Shown here piece after piece: positions 54,306 through 62,777 of a stretch of 64,000 nucleotides of DNA (position 1 is its first letter; each line of letters begins with the position of its first letter). Source of the stretch: an uncultured Clostridia bacterium (GTDB lineage Bacteria > Bacillota > Clostridia > Oscillospirales > Oscillospiraceae); contig CANSSG010000002.1 in NCBI GenBank assembly GCA_947649615.1, positions 62,001-126,000 of the forward strand, written 5' to 3'. Below the pieces are notes generated by a model that saw nothing but the letters and a program-made list of their open reading frames with translations, was not told the origin of the DNA and ran no database searches. A program made the position numbers and the translations under genes.

Positions 54306-56600
54306 CTACGTCTCTCCGCAAAGGAACTCTGCCGCCCGGACCAGCAGCTCTGCCGAGCCGACCTGGTACCCCCCGGTGCTGTAGACGGCCCTGCCGTCCC
54401 CGGCGCAGGCCGCCGCCAGCGGCGCGCTTTCCGGATCAAGCCCCAGGCACCGCGCGGCGGCTTCCAGGTCGTACGCCCAGTCGTCCAGCATCACCTCCGG
54501 CTTGTCCCACCGGGCCAGGACCTCCGCCAGGGTCCGCTGCGCCAGGCTTTCCCGCCCCCGGACCAGGAACAGCACCCTCACCGGCAGCGCGTCCAGCCGT
54601 CCCCGCAGGGCCAGCAGCTCGCCCAGCAGATGCTCCGTCGGCTCGCCGCCCTCCTCCAGCCAGAGGGCCAGGGCAGGCCGTCCGCTTTCCCGAAGCACGT
54701 CCGCCGACTGCCGCCCATCCAGCGATTGCGCGGGCAGGGCCGGCATCGCCCGGCTATCCAGCACGTCCTCCCACCGGTAGCTTCTCCGGCGCAGTTCGAT
54801 TTCCACGCTCTGCCCATCCGCTATCTGCAAATCCCGCATGGAAGCGGCCTGGCTGCCGTTAGGCAGCCGCTCCGCCGCCGCCACCCGGTAGCAGCCAACC
54901 GGCAGCGCCAGCTCCCGCGCCCCCTCGGGGCGCAGGAGCGTCCATCCCCGCCCGGTCCGGCGGGATAGGGACCAGTCCACCTCCGGGCCTGTCAGCCGGA
55001 GCGTCCCCGTCCCCAGGGACCGCACGGCGGAGAACCGCCCATCCCGCCAGACCTCCGGCTCACCGTCCAAGGGCCGCAGCCTTGCCGGGATGCCAAGGGT
55101 CCGCATGCAGGCGATGAAAAAGGTTTTCCTGCCCTTCCCGTCGCACCTCCCGGCCTCCAGCACCCGGTCTGGCGGCCAGCAGAGACGGCTGTACACATTT
55201 TCGCCAGCGTCCGGGAAAATGTCCGCCAACTGCGCCCACAGCTCCTCCGGACTGCCCCGCCGCTCCGCCAGCCAGTCCTGAAGGGGCTTCCGCCAAGCGG
55301 TCAGCGGCTCCCAGGCGATACGGGGGCAGGCGGCATACTCCCAATAGACGTCCTCCGGCACATCCTTCCGCCTGGGCAGGCGGCGGAAATGGTCCTCCCA
55401 GACCGCCCGCGCCCCATCCCGCAGGTCCTTGGGCGTCAGCGTTTGCAGGAACCGCTCCCGATCCCCGGGCCGGTCCCCTTCCAGGAACGCCCGGACGTCC
55501 TCCCGCCATCCTCCGCCGGCGAGCCACTGGCGGCGCAGCGCATTTCCCCGCTGCAAGACCGCCTTGCGCTCCGCTTTTTGTTCTTCGCTGAGGGGCGGCG
55601 GCACAGGGCCGCCCGCCGGGGGCAGGAAGTCGAAATCCTGCCAATCCGAGCCGCCGCCTTCCGCCCCGGTGAGATGAAGGGCGATGCCGTCCCCGCTGCA
55701 AAAGCCTTCGGCGGACAGCCCGCCCAAGCCCGCTTCCACATAGAGGCTGCCCATCCCCAGCCGCGCCTGGGCGGACCCGTCCTCCCCGGCGGTAAGCACG
55801 GCGATGGTATGGAAGGCCGCCTCATTTAAAATTTTCAGCCGGAATTCCGCCCCTGCCGCCGGTTTGCCGTCCACAAAAGCCTGGAAGGTGTACGTTTTCA
55901 CCCCGGCGTACCGCTCCGTCTGATTGAACCACCGCACCGCGCCCGTCCGGCCCAGCGGCTCCCCATGGAGGGGGGAGCGCCCCTCCCCGAAAATCCTGCT
56001 GTGGACCAGCACCGCCCGGGACGCGGCGGCGGTGAACCAGCCCCGGTCCAATACCGGCTCCGGCTCGCAGGCCCCCATATACCGCCACCGCTCCCCGCAC
56101 AGGACCTCTACCCAGGCGTGGTTGTCGCCGCAGTGGGACCAGCGGGGTACGTAGACCTGTCTCGCCGGGATCCCCACGCTGCGCAGGGCGGACACCAGAA
56201 AGGCCGACTCCTCCCCGCACCGCCCGCTGCCGCTGCGGTACACGGTCATAGGCGAAGCCGTCCGCTCATCCTGGGCTTCATAGGAGGCATGCTCATGGCA
56301 CCAGCGGTTGACCTCCAAGGCCCGCTCTTCCTGGGAGGGCAGGTCCTTCACCCGCGGCCAGAGGGCGTCGTGGAACACGGCCCGGTGGAAGGACAGTTCC
56401 TCGTCGTTCACCCGGGGAAACAGTACGTAGTGGGCGAAAATCTCCCAATCCAGCGCCCCGCACCAGCTTGCCTTTTCCCGGACCATCAACCCGTGGCGGA
56501 CGAATTCCAGGAACATTTCCGCCGGGTAGCATTCCAGATCGCTCTGGGGCAGGTGGCTGCGGAGGAAGTCCATGGCTTCCCATTCGTTCTTCAGCGCCAT
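54306..56600 (-). CDS. Transglutaminase-like domain protein
   Basis: 764 residues from the ATG at 56600 (MALKNEWEAMDFL). The core transglutaminase/protease fold has Cys128 in GRCGEES, His161 in GDNHAWVEV and an acidic residue in ACEPE, the usual catalytic triad order. A second, degenerate copy follows (KTFFIACMRTLGIPARLRPL, about 530-550), with beta-rich linkers. The last ~150 residues are thioredoxin-like in pattern (VRVLFLVRGRESLA). No signal peptide is visible. It overlaps the fucosidase gene by 10 bp, which suggests joint handling of a glycan or glycopeptide. Confidence 0.82.
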   Translation of the reverse strand: MALKNEWEAMDFLRSHLPQSDLECYPAEMFLEFVRHGLMVREKASWCGALDWEIFAHYVLFPRVNDEELSFHRAVFHDALWPRVKDLPSQEERALEVNRWCHEHASYEAQDERTASPMTVYRSGSGRCGEESAFLVSALRSVGIPARQVYVPRWSHCGDNHAWVEVLCGERWRYMGACEPEPVLDRGWFTAAASRAVLVHSRIFGEGRSPLHGEPLGRTGAVRWFNQTERYAGVKTYTFQAFVDGKPAAGAEFRLKILNEAAFHTIAVLTAGEDGSAQARLGMGSLYVEAGLGGLSAEGFCSGDGIALHLTGAEGGGSDWQDFDFLPPAGGPVPPPLSEEQKAERKAVLQRGNALRRQWLAGGGWREDVRAFLEGDRPGDRERFLQTLTPKDLRDGARAVWEDHFRRLPRRKDVPEDVYWEYAACPRIAWEPLTAWRKPLQDWLAERRGSPEELWAQLADIFPDAGENVYSRLCWPPDRVLEAGRCDGKGRKTFFIACMRTLGIPARLRPLDGEPEVWRDGRFSAVRSLGTGTLRLTGPEVDWSLSRRTGRGWTLLRPEGARELALPVGCYRVAAAERLPNGSQAASMRDLQIADGQSVEIELRRRSYRWEDVLDSRAMPALPAQSLDGRQSADVLRESGRPALALWLEEGGEPTEHLLGELLALRGRLDALPVRVLFLVRGRESLAQRTLAEVLARWDKPEVMLDDWAYDLEAAARCLGLDPESAPLAAACAGDGRAVYSTGGYQVGSAELLVRAAEFLCGET

Positions 56601-57922
56601 TCCGCCACCCCCCCGGGCCTGACCCGGACTTCCAGCACCGTGTCCACCGGGTCGGGCAGCACCGGGTCGGGTCCCATGTCCGCGAAAACAATTTCCGGAT
56701 AATTGCTGTATATCCAATTCCGGTTAACCGGCACCTCGCTGCCGTCCGCCAGGCGGCGGATGGACAGCACGTCCTCATGCCGCAGGCCCATCAGGGGGAC
56801 GGCGCCGATGGTGTTGTCGAAAATGTGGAAATAGAAGGTATCCCCCTTCCGGGTGACCCGGCCGTAGTCCGGCTTGCTGATCCCGGACGGCCCGCAGCCG
56901 TAGATGCTCTCCCCGTTGCGCTCCATCCACCGGCCGATGCCGCCGAGGATTTCCAGGGACTCGTCAGGGATGCGGCCCTGGGCGTCCGGGCCTACGTTCA
57001 GCAGCAGGTTTCCGCCCTTGCTGACGCACTCCACCAGCTTTTTCACCAGCATGGGCGCGGGCTTGAAAAAGCGGTCCCCGGCGCAGTAGCCCCAGTGGTT
57101 GTTCATGGTAATGCAGCTTTCCCAGCACAGGGGGTTCCCTTCCGCATCCCGCAGGCCGTTGGGCGGGATAATCTGTTCAGGGCTGACGAAGTCGCCGTGG
57201 TAAGGGGTGGGCCTGCACTCCGCCAGGGAGCCAAAGCCCTCGCCGCTGACCTCCAGGCGGTTGTCCACGATCACGTCCGGCTGAAGGGACCGGACCATCT
57301 CCATCAGCGCGGTCCCCCGCCACGCTTCGCCCCGCAGCTCGCCGTAGGAGAAGTCGAACCACAGCAGGTCCAGCCTGCCGTAGTTGGTGCAAAGCTCCCG
57401 GACCTGGTTGTGGAGGTAGTCCAGGTAGCGGTTGAAATCCCGGCCCTCATTGCCATAGGCCGGGTCGTCCCGCATGGGGTGGTGGGCGTCGCCGCAGTGG
57501 GGGTAGTCCGGGTGCCGCCAGTCCAGCAGGGAGAAGTACAATCCCGCCCGCAGGCCCCGGGAGCGGGCCGCCTCCAGGAATTCCCGGACGAAATCCCGGC
57601 CCGCCGGGGTGTTGGTGGACTTAAAATCCGTGTAGGCGCTGTCAAAGAGACAGAAGCCGTCGTGGTGCTTGGCGGTCATGACCACATACCGCATGCCCGC
57701 CGCCTTGGCCGCGTCCATCCACGCGCCCATATCGCAATGCCGGGGATTGAACTCCCGCATCAGGGGTTCATATGCTTCATGGGGGATGCGCTCCGCGCTG
57801 CGAACCCACTCGCCCCGGGCGGGGATGGCGTACAGCCCCCAGTGGATGAACATTCCGAACCGCGCCTGGGTGTACCAGGCCATCCGGCGTTCATAAGCTT
57901 CTTTGGAAAACACAAACGGCAT
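56591..57922 (-). CDS. GH29 alpha-L-fucosidase
   Basis: 443 residues. The start WYTQARFGMFIHWGLYAIPARGEW, the substrate-loop KHHDGFCLFDSAYTDFKS and the nucleophile region LDLLWFDFSYGE are GH29 hallmarks, with Asp in WFD the expected nucleophile. No signal peptide is seen, so it acts in the cytosol on imported fucosides. Ribosome binding site AGGAGGCGG. It leads a two-gene operon with the transglutaminase-like protein. Fucose release from host mucin glycans is a common gut trait, but the substrate is inferred. Confidence 0.92.
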   Translation of the reverse strand: MPFVFSKEAYERRMAWYTQARFGMFIHWGLYAIPARGEWVRSAERIPHEAYEPLMREFNPRHCDMGAWMDAAKAAGMRYVVMTAKHHDGFCLFDSAYTDFKSTNTPAGRDFVREFLEAARSRGLRAGLYFSLLDWRHPDYPHCGDAHHPMRDDPAYGNEGRDFNRYLDYLHNQVRELCTNYGRLDLLWFDFSYGELRGEAWRGTALMEMVRSLQPDVIVDNRLEVSGEGFGSLAECRPTPYHGDFVSPEQIIPPNGLRDAEGNPLCWESCITMNNHWGYCAGDRFFKPAPMLVKKLVECVSKGGNLLLNVGPDAQGRIPDESLEILGGIGRWMERNGESIYGCGPSGISKPDYGRVTRKGDTFYFHIFDNTIGAVPLMGLRHEDVLSIRRLADGSEVPVNRNWIYSNYPEIVFADMGPDPVLPDPVDTVLEVRVRPGGVAEWR

Positions 57923-58005
57923 GATTTCCGCCTCCTATTACAATAAATTGGGTTGGAACCCCCGGCGGCCGGCCGGGGATCGTACATCTCGGCCGCATTA
58001 CCGCT

Positions 58006-58034
58006 ATTATAGCGGCAGATTGCCTCCGTGGCAA
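58006..58034 (-). promoter_or_regulatory. Sigma-A promoter of the fucosidase operon
   Basis: On the minus strand TTGCCA, 17 bases, TATAAT. The -10 sits in the palindrome CCGCTATTATAGCGG (58001-58015), which could be an operator. It lies back to back with the cutC promoter. Confidence 0.75.
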
Positions 58035-58041
58035 GCTTTTC

Positions 58042-58070
58042 TTGACACGCTCCGGCAAGAATATTATAAT
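58042..58070 (+). promoter_or_regulatory. Consensus sigma-A promoter of cutC
   Basis: TTGACA, 17 bases, TATAAT: a perfect match to both hexamers, about 50 bp before the cutC start. Confidence 0.88.
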
Positions 58071-58119
58071 GTCGCTGGCAAACAACTCATTATTATAAAA
58101 ATAAAGGCGGTGCAAATTT

Positions 58120-58881
58120 ATGAAACAAGTGCTATTGGAAGTCTGCTGCGGCAGCGCGGACGACGTAATTGAGACCCATAAGGCCGGCGCAGACCGGGTG
58201 GAGCTGAACAGCGACCTGTTCCACGGCGGCCTGACCCCCACCCTGGGCGAGCTGGTTGTCGCCAAGCGGGAAACCGGTATGAAGGTCATAACCATGGTCC
58301 GGCCCAGGGAGGGCGGCTTCTGCTACACAGACGCGGAGTTTGCTACGGCGGTGGAGGACGCAAAGCTGCTGCTGGCGCATGGCGCCGACGGGCTGGTGTT
58401 CGGCTTCCTCCATCAGGACGGGACCCTGGACAAGGAGCGGACGAAAATCCTGGCGGACCTGGCCCTGTCGGCGGGGAAGGAAGCGGTATTCCACCGCGCC
58501 ATCGACGTGGTCCCCGACTGGCGGGAAACCCTGGACGACCTTATCGCGCTGCATATCACCCGGGTGCTGACCAGCGGGCAGGAGCCGGACGTCTCCCAGG
58601 CCACCGGCACGGTGCGGGAGATGATTGCGTACGCGGCGGGCCGCATCCAGATCCTCCCCGGCGCAGGCATTACTGCCAGGAATATGGACCGGGTCATTGC
58701 GGAAACCGGATGCAGCCAGATTCACCTGGCCGCGCACCGGATGATGACGGACGCTTCCGTCAACAACAACCGCTCCATCTATTACGGTGGATGCCTGTAC
58801 CCGGCAGAGGACCGGTTCCAAATCATTGACAGGGATTACATCGGCGGCATGGTGGCCCGCCTGCCGGGAAAAGAGGGCTGA
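58120..58881 (+). CDS. cutC: CutC family protein
   Basis: 253 residues, family length. The N-terminus LLEVCCGSADDVIETHKAGADRVELNSDLFHGGLTP and VITMVRPREGGFCYTDAEF are signature stretches of the TIM-barrel CutC family. The family was first named for copper tolerance, a role now considered doubtful in several species. Coupled to the hexapeptide transferase gene 6 bp downstream. Confidence 0.9.
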   Translation: MKQVLLEVCCGSADDVIETHKAGADRVELNSDLFHGGLTPTLGELVVAKRETGMKVITMVRPREGGFCYTDAEFATAVEDAKLLLAHGADGLVFGFLHQDGTLDKERTKILADLALSAGKEAVFHRAIDVVPDWRETLDDLIALHITRVLTSGQEPDVSQATGTVREMIAYAAGRIQILPGAGITARNMDRVIAETGCSQIHLAAHRMMTDASVNNNRSIYYGGCLYPAEDRFQIIDRDYIGGMVARLPGKEG

Positions 58882-58887
58882 CCGGCC

Positions 58888-59361
58888 ATGAACCTGCGGG
58901 AACGGCTGACGGATTACTCCCTTGGCAACAACCTGAGACTGTTTTGGAAGCTGTTCCGCCGCCGGGAGAAAACCGGATGCCGCTGGTGGGCGGACGTCCT
59001 CACCTTTTTCCTCAACCGCATGGCCCACAGGCGGGGCGGCTATATCGGCCGGGGCGCAAAAATCGCCGGGATTCCCTCCCTGCCCCATGGGCTGCATGGG
59101 ATTTACATTTCCCGGTACGCTTCCATCGGGTCGGGGTGCCGGATCTATCAGAATGTGACCATCGGGGAGGTGAACGGGAGGGCGCCCCAGATCGGGGACG
59201 GATGCCTGATTGGCGCGAACGCTTCCTTGGTAGGGGACATCCGGGTCGGCCGCTTTGCCAAAATCGGCGCGGGCGCCGTTGTTTTCGCCGACGTCCCGGA
59301 GGGCGCCACCGTGGTAGCCCAGCCGCCCAGAGTCATCGAAAAAGCCGCGCATTCTGCATAA
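58888..59361 (+). CDS. Hexapeptide-repeat acetyltransferase (CysE-like)
   Basis: 157 residues. The left-handed beta-helix repeats run from about residue 50 to 145 (ISRYASIGSGCRIYQNVTIG, LIGANASLVGDIRVG, AKIGAGAVVFADVPEGA). It resembles serine O-acetyltransferase CysE but lacks most of CysE's N-terminal helical domain, so serine specificity is not assured. It follows cutC by 6 bp. Confidence 0.8.
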   Translation: MNLRERLTDYSLGNNLRLFWKLFRRREKTGCRWWADVLTFFLNRMAHRRGGYIGRGAKIAGIPSLPHGLHGIYISRYASIGSGCRIYQNVTIGEVNGRAPQIGDGCLIGANASLVGDIRVGRFAKIGAGAVVFADVPEGATVVAQPPRVIEKAAHSA

Positions 59362-59381
59362 CTTTACATTTTGGCAGAGAA

Positions 59382-59423
59382 TTTCATTGACTTTACCTAT
59401 TCAATGTGATAAAGTCAATGAAA
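59382..59423 (+). promoter_or_regulatory. Promoter with perfect 14-bp inverted repeat before paaK
   Basis: tttcattgacttta and its exact complement taaagtcaatgaaa are separated by 14 bp. The arms cover TTGACT (-35, 59387-59392) and TAAAGT (-10, 59410-59415), spaced 17 bp. The symmetry makes it a likely repressor operator or a leader hairpin controlling the ligase-ACT genes. Confidence 0.65.
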
Positions 59424-59472
59424 GGCTGGGCGGGGACGCCCGGCGATACATATAGAACCAAGGAGACCTTTT

Positions 59473-60771
59473 ATGGAGCGTTATTATCAACCTGATATTG
59501 AAACCGCTTCCCGGGAACAGATTCTCGTCTGGCAGAACGAGCGGCTGGTAAAGCAGGTGAAGCACGTCTGGGACGACGTACCCTACTACCGGAAAAAAAT
59601 GGAAGAAGCGGGCATTTCTCCTGATGATATCCAGGGCGCCGGCGACCTGCATAAGCTGCCGTTTTTGAGCAAGGACGACCTGCGGGACGCTTACCCCTAC
59701 GGGCTGCTGGGCAAGCCGCTGAAGGACTGCGTACGCATCCAGTCCACCTCCGGCACCACGGGGCGGCGGGTGGTGGCTTTTTACACCCAGCATGACGTGG
59801 ACCTGTGGGAGGACTGCTGCGCACGGGCGATTACCGCCGCCGGAGGCGGCCAGGACGATGTCTGCCACGTCTGCTATGGCTACGGCCTGTTTACCGGCGG
59901 GCCGGGGCTGAACGGCGGGAGCCACCGGGTTGGCTGCCTGACCCTGCCGATGTCCTCCGGGAATACCGACCGGCAGCTTCAATTTATGGTCGATTTAGGC
60001 TCTACAATCCTCTGCTGCACCCCCTCTTACGCCGCTTACCTGGCGGAGAGCATCCATGAGCGGGGCCTGCGGGATCAGATTAAGCTGAAAGCCGGCATCT
60101 TCGGCGCGGAAGCCTGGAGCGAGGAAATGCGCCGGGATATCGAGGAAAAGCTGGGCATTAAGGCGTATGACATCTATGGGCTGACCGAAACCAGCGGGCC
60201 GGGGGTCGCTTTTGAATGCTCTGAGCAGTCCGGCATGCACATCAACGAGGACCACTTCATCGCTGAAATCATTGACCCCGATACCGGCGAGGTGCTGCCG
60301 GAGGGCAGCAAGGGCGAACTGGTGTTTACTTCTATTACCAAGGAAGCGTTTCCTTTGCTGCGCTACCGGACCCGGGATATCTGCGTACTCACCCGAAAGG
60401 CCTGCTCCTGCGGGCGGACCCATGTGAAAATGTGCAAGCCCATGGGCCGCGGCGACGATATGCTGATCGTCAAGGGCGTGAACGTGTTCCCGTCCCAGAT
60501 TGAAACCGTGCTGCTGGAGCAGGGATATCCCGCCAATTACCAAATCCTTGTGGACCGGGTGAACAACTCCGATACCCTGGAGGTCATGGTCGAAATGACG
60601 CCGGAGAACTTCTCCGACAGCCTCGGCCAGATCACCGAGATGGAAAAGAGCCTGGTCGCCGCCCTCAAGGCCATGCTGGGCATCTACGCAAAGGTGCGGC
60701 TCGTTGCGCCTAAAACCATTACCCGCAGCGAGGGCAAGGCCGTGCGGGTCATCGACAAGCGGAAAATTTAG
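59473..60771 (+). CDS. paaK: Phenylacetate-CoA ligase
   Basis: 432 residues. The AMP-binding motif QSTSGTTGRRV, the later YDIYGLTETSGPGVAFEC and the hinge-to-C-terminal RGDDMLIVKGVNVFPSQIE are typical of the PaaK subgroup of adenylate-forming enzymes. It activates phenylacetate or a related aryl acid to its CoA thioester. The ACT-domain gene 28 bp downstream is its frequent partner. Confidence 0.92.
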   Translation: MERYYQPDIETASREQILVWQNERLVKQVKHVWDDVPYYRKKMEEAGISPDDIQGAGDLHKLPFLSKDDLRDAYPYGLLGKPLKDCVRIQSTSGTTGRRVVAFYTQHDVDLWEDCCARAITAAGGGQDDVCHVCYGYGLFTGGPGLNGGSHRVGCLTLPMSSGNTDRQLQFMVDLGSTILCCTPSYAAYLAESIHERGLRDQIKLKAGIFGAEAWSEEMRRDIEEKLGIKAYDIYGLTETSGPGVAFECSEQSGMHINEDHFIAEIIDPDTGEVLPEGSKGELVFTSITKEAFPLLRYRTRDICVLTRKACSCGRTHVKMCKPMGRGDDMLIVKGVNVFPSQIETVLLEQGYPANYQILVDRVNNSDTLEVMVEMTPENFSDSLGQITEMEKSLVAALKAMLGIYAKVRLVAPKTITRSEGKAVRVIDKRKI

Positions 60772-60799
60772 ACCAGATTAAAAAAGGAGGAACTCCACC

Positions 60800-61195
60800 A
60801 TGATGATTCAGCAGCTTTCTATTTTCCTGGAAAACCGGGCAGGCCAGCTCTCGGAGGTGACCGAGCTGCTGGCACAGAACCATATTGACATGTTGGCCTT
60901 GAATATCGCGGAGACTTCCGACTACGGGGTGCTGCGCCTGATCGTGGACGCGCCGTCCAAGGCGGCGGCGCTGCTGCGGGAGCACGGGTACATCGTCCGG
61001 GAAACCGCCGTGGTGCAAGCACCGGTGCCAGACCGGCCCGGCGGGCTGAGCGATGTGCTCAAGGTCGTTTCCGGCGCGGGCATTGACCTTGAATATATGT
61101 ATTCCGTGCTGGGGCAGCAGCATGGCTTGGCTTACATGGTCTTTAAAGTCGCCGCGCCGGAAAAGCTGGACGCGGTGCTGGCGAAAATCTCCTAG
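60800..61195 (+). CDS. Tandem ACT-domain regulatory protein
   Basis: 131 residues with two ACT domains (about 3-65 and 70-131; QQLSIFLENRAGQLSEVTELL and QAPVPDRPGGLSDVLKVV). No catalytic domain. Proteins like this follow paaK in many anaerobes and probably sense an aromatic amino acid. Strong ribosome binding site AAAGGAGGAA. Confidence 0.88.
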   Translation: MMIQQLSIFLENRAGQLSEVTELLAQNHIDMLALNIAETSDYGVLRLIVDAPSKAAALLREHGYIVRETAVVQAPVPDRPGGLSDVLKVVSGAGIDLEYMYSVLGQQHGLAYMVFKVAAPEKLDAVLAKIS

Positions 61196-61522
61196 CCGCT
61201 TGCTTTTTTGTGCCTGTGATGCAGTTGTCAAGGTGCCTCCGTTTGCAACCGGCGCTGGGAATTTTCCAGGCGGGCCAGGCCTGTTGAGCGTTTTTGTTTG
61301 AACGCGCGAAGTTCCGGTAGGTGACGCTCGCTACACTAGTAGGCCGCATTTGGTTAAAAGTTGCCGTGTTTCGTGCAACCTTTTCCCCAATTTTAAAAAA
61401 TATTTTCCCAGCGGCCCGGTCCTTTTCCTCAAAAAAAGATGCTTTGCGTCTTTTTTGACGCGCAGGGCGGCCCGGAGGGCCGCGGCCACCGCATTTCGTT
61501 TAAGAAAGAAGGATTACCCCCT
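61196..61522. other. Intergenic region before the aminotransferase gene
   Basis: 327 bp without a gene. No convincing -35/-10 pair was found. It contains a hairpin with T-run (61432-61456) and a GC-rich stem (gcggccc / gggccgc, about 61466-61482) 40 bp before the start codon. No T-box or known riboswitch core was seen. Confidence 0.6.
61432..61456 (+). terminator. Leader or intergenic terminator upstream of the aminotransferase
   Basis: Stem aaaaaagatgc / gcgtctttttt (one G-U pair, TTT loop) ending in a six-T run, 66 bp before the aminotransferase start. It may end the paaK-ACT transcript or act as an attenuator. Confidence 0.6.
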
Positions 61523-62689
61523 ATGCAGGAAATGAGCAGGAAAAATAAGCTTTTTACCGATTCCGTCATCCGCAGAATGACCAGAATCGCTATCGACGTG
61601 GGCGCAATCAACCTCGCCCAGGGCTTCCCCGACTTCGACCCCCCTAAGGCGATGATGGACCGCCTGGAAGAGGTCAGCCACCTGGGTCCGCATCAATACC
61701 CCATTACCATGGGCGCGCCGAATTTCCGGCGGGCGCTGGCGGAAAAATGCGGGCGGTTTATGGGGAGGACCTTGGACCCCGACAGGGAAATCGTCGTTAC
61801 CATCGGGTCTACCGAGGCGATGGTGGACACAATCTTCGCCCTCACGAACCCAGGGGATAAAATTATCCTCTTCTCCCCCTATTTCGAAAATTACCACGCC
61901 CAGGCCATCCTCGCAGACTGCGAGCCGGTCTATGTACCCCTCGTCCCGCCGGAATTCGGCTTTGACCCGAACGTGCTGGAGGACGCGTTCAAGCAGGGCG
62001 CCAAGGCTATCCTAATCTGCAACCCCTCCAACCCCAGCGGCAAGGTCTTTACCTATGACGAGCTGAAGCTCATCGCCGGTCTCTGTATCAAATACGACGT
62101 ATACGCGATTATGGACGAGGTCTATGAACACATCATCTATGAGGGGAGCCGGCACACCTATATGAACAGCCTCCCCGGGATGTGGGAACGTACCGTAAGC
62201 TGTTCCAGCTTGTCTAAAACCTACTCCGTGACCGGATGGCGGCTGGGGTACGCCATCGCGCCGGAGCCCATTATGGAACGGATCAAGCAGTACCATGACT
62301 TCAATACCGTCGGCGCCCCCTCCCCCTTGATGGAAGCCGCCGTCGTGGGGCTGGAAATGCCGGACAGCTATTATCAGGAGTTCGGCGCCCACTATGCCCA
62401 TATGAAAAAACTCTTTACCGATGGGCTGCGGAATATCGGGATTCCTTTTACCGACCCCCAAGGGGCCTACTTCGTGCTGGCAAACATCGGGCCGTACCTT
62501 AAAAAGGGCCAGACCGACGTGGCGTTCTGCGAGGAAATGGCCAGGAAGGTGGGCGTGGCCTGCGTACCGGGAACTTCCTTCTTTAAGGAAAATGTCCAGG
62601 ATATTGTCCGGGTGCATTTCGCGAAAAAGGATGAAACCCTGCTGGACGCCTTGGACCGGCTGTCCCATATGAAAGAAAAAATGGCCTGA
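61523..62689 (+). CDS. PLP-dependent aminotransferase, class I/II
   Basis: 388 residues from the ATG at 61523, after AAGAAGGA. The opening GAINLAQGFPDFDPPKAM, the middle NPSNPSGKVFTYDEL and the PLP-lysine region SCSSLSKTYSVTGWRLGY are those of fold-type I aspartate/aromatic aminotransferases. Lys in SKTY binds PLP. The neighbouring phenylacetate-CoA ligase suggests an aromatic amino acid substrate, by context only. Confidence 0.92.
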   Translation: MQEMSRKNKLFTDSVIRRMTRIAIDVGAINLAQGFPDFDPPKAMMDRLEEVSHLGPHQYPITMGAPNFRRALAEKCGRFMGRTLDPDREIVVTIGSTEAMVDTIFALTNPGDKIILFSPYFENYHAQAILADCEPVYVPLVPPEFGFDPNVLEDAFKQGAKAILICNPSNPSGKVFTYDELKLIAGLCIKYDVYAIMDEVYEHIIYEGSRHTYMNSLPGMWERTVSCSSLSKTYSVTGWRLGYAIAPEPIMERIKQYHDFNTVGAPSPLMEAAVVGLEMPDSYYQEFGAHYAHMKKLFTDGLRNIGIPFTDPQGAYFVLANIGPYLKKGQTDVAFCEEMARKVGVACVPGTSFFKENVQDIVRVHFAKKDETLLDALDRLSHMKEKMA

Positions 62690-62716
62690 TATGGGCCGGA
62701 AACGCCCCTAAAGCGC

Positions 62717-62752
62717 AAAAAGTCCGGGACGCTGATGCGTCCCGGACTTTTT
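62717..62752. terminator. Bidirectional terminator between aminotransferase and pckA
   Basis: Perfect 16-bp stem aaaaagtccgggacgc with TGAT loop; A/T runs on both sides serve the two convergent genes. Confidence 0.92.
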
Positions 62753-62777
62753 ATCGCTTGGCTGCGCTGCTGCCGGA

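Noticed and set aside
61196-61522. T-box or amino-acid riboswitch before the aminotransferase
   Set aside because: No T-box AGGGTGG core or other known aptamer sequence was found; only simple hairpins.
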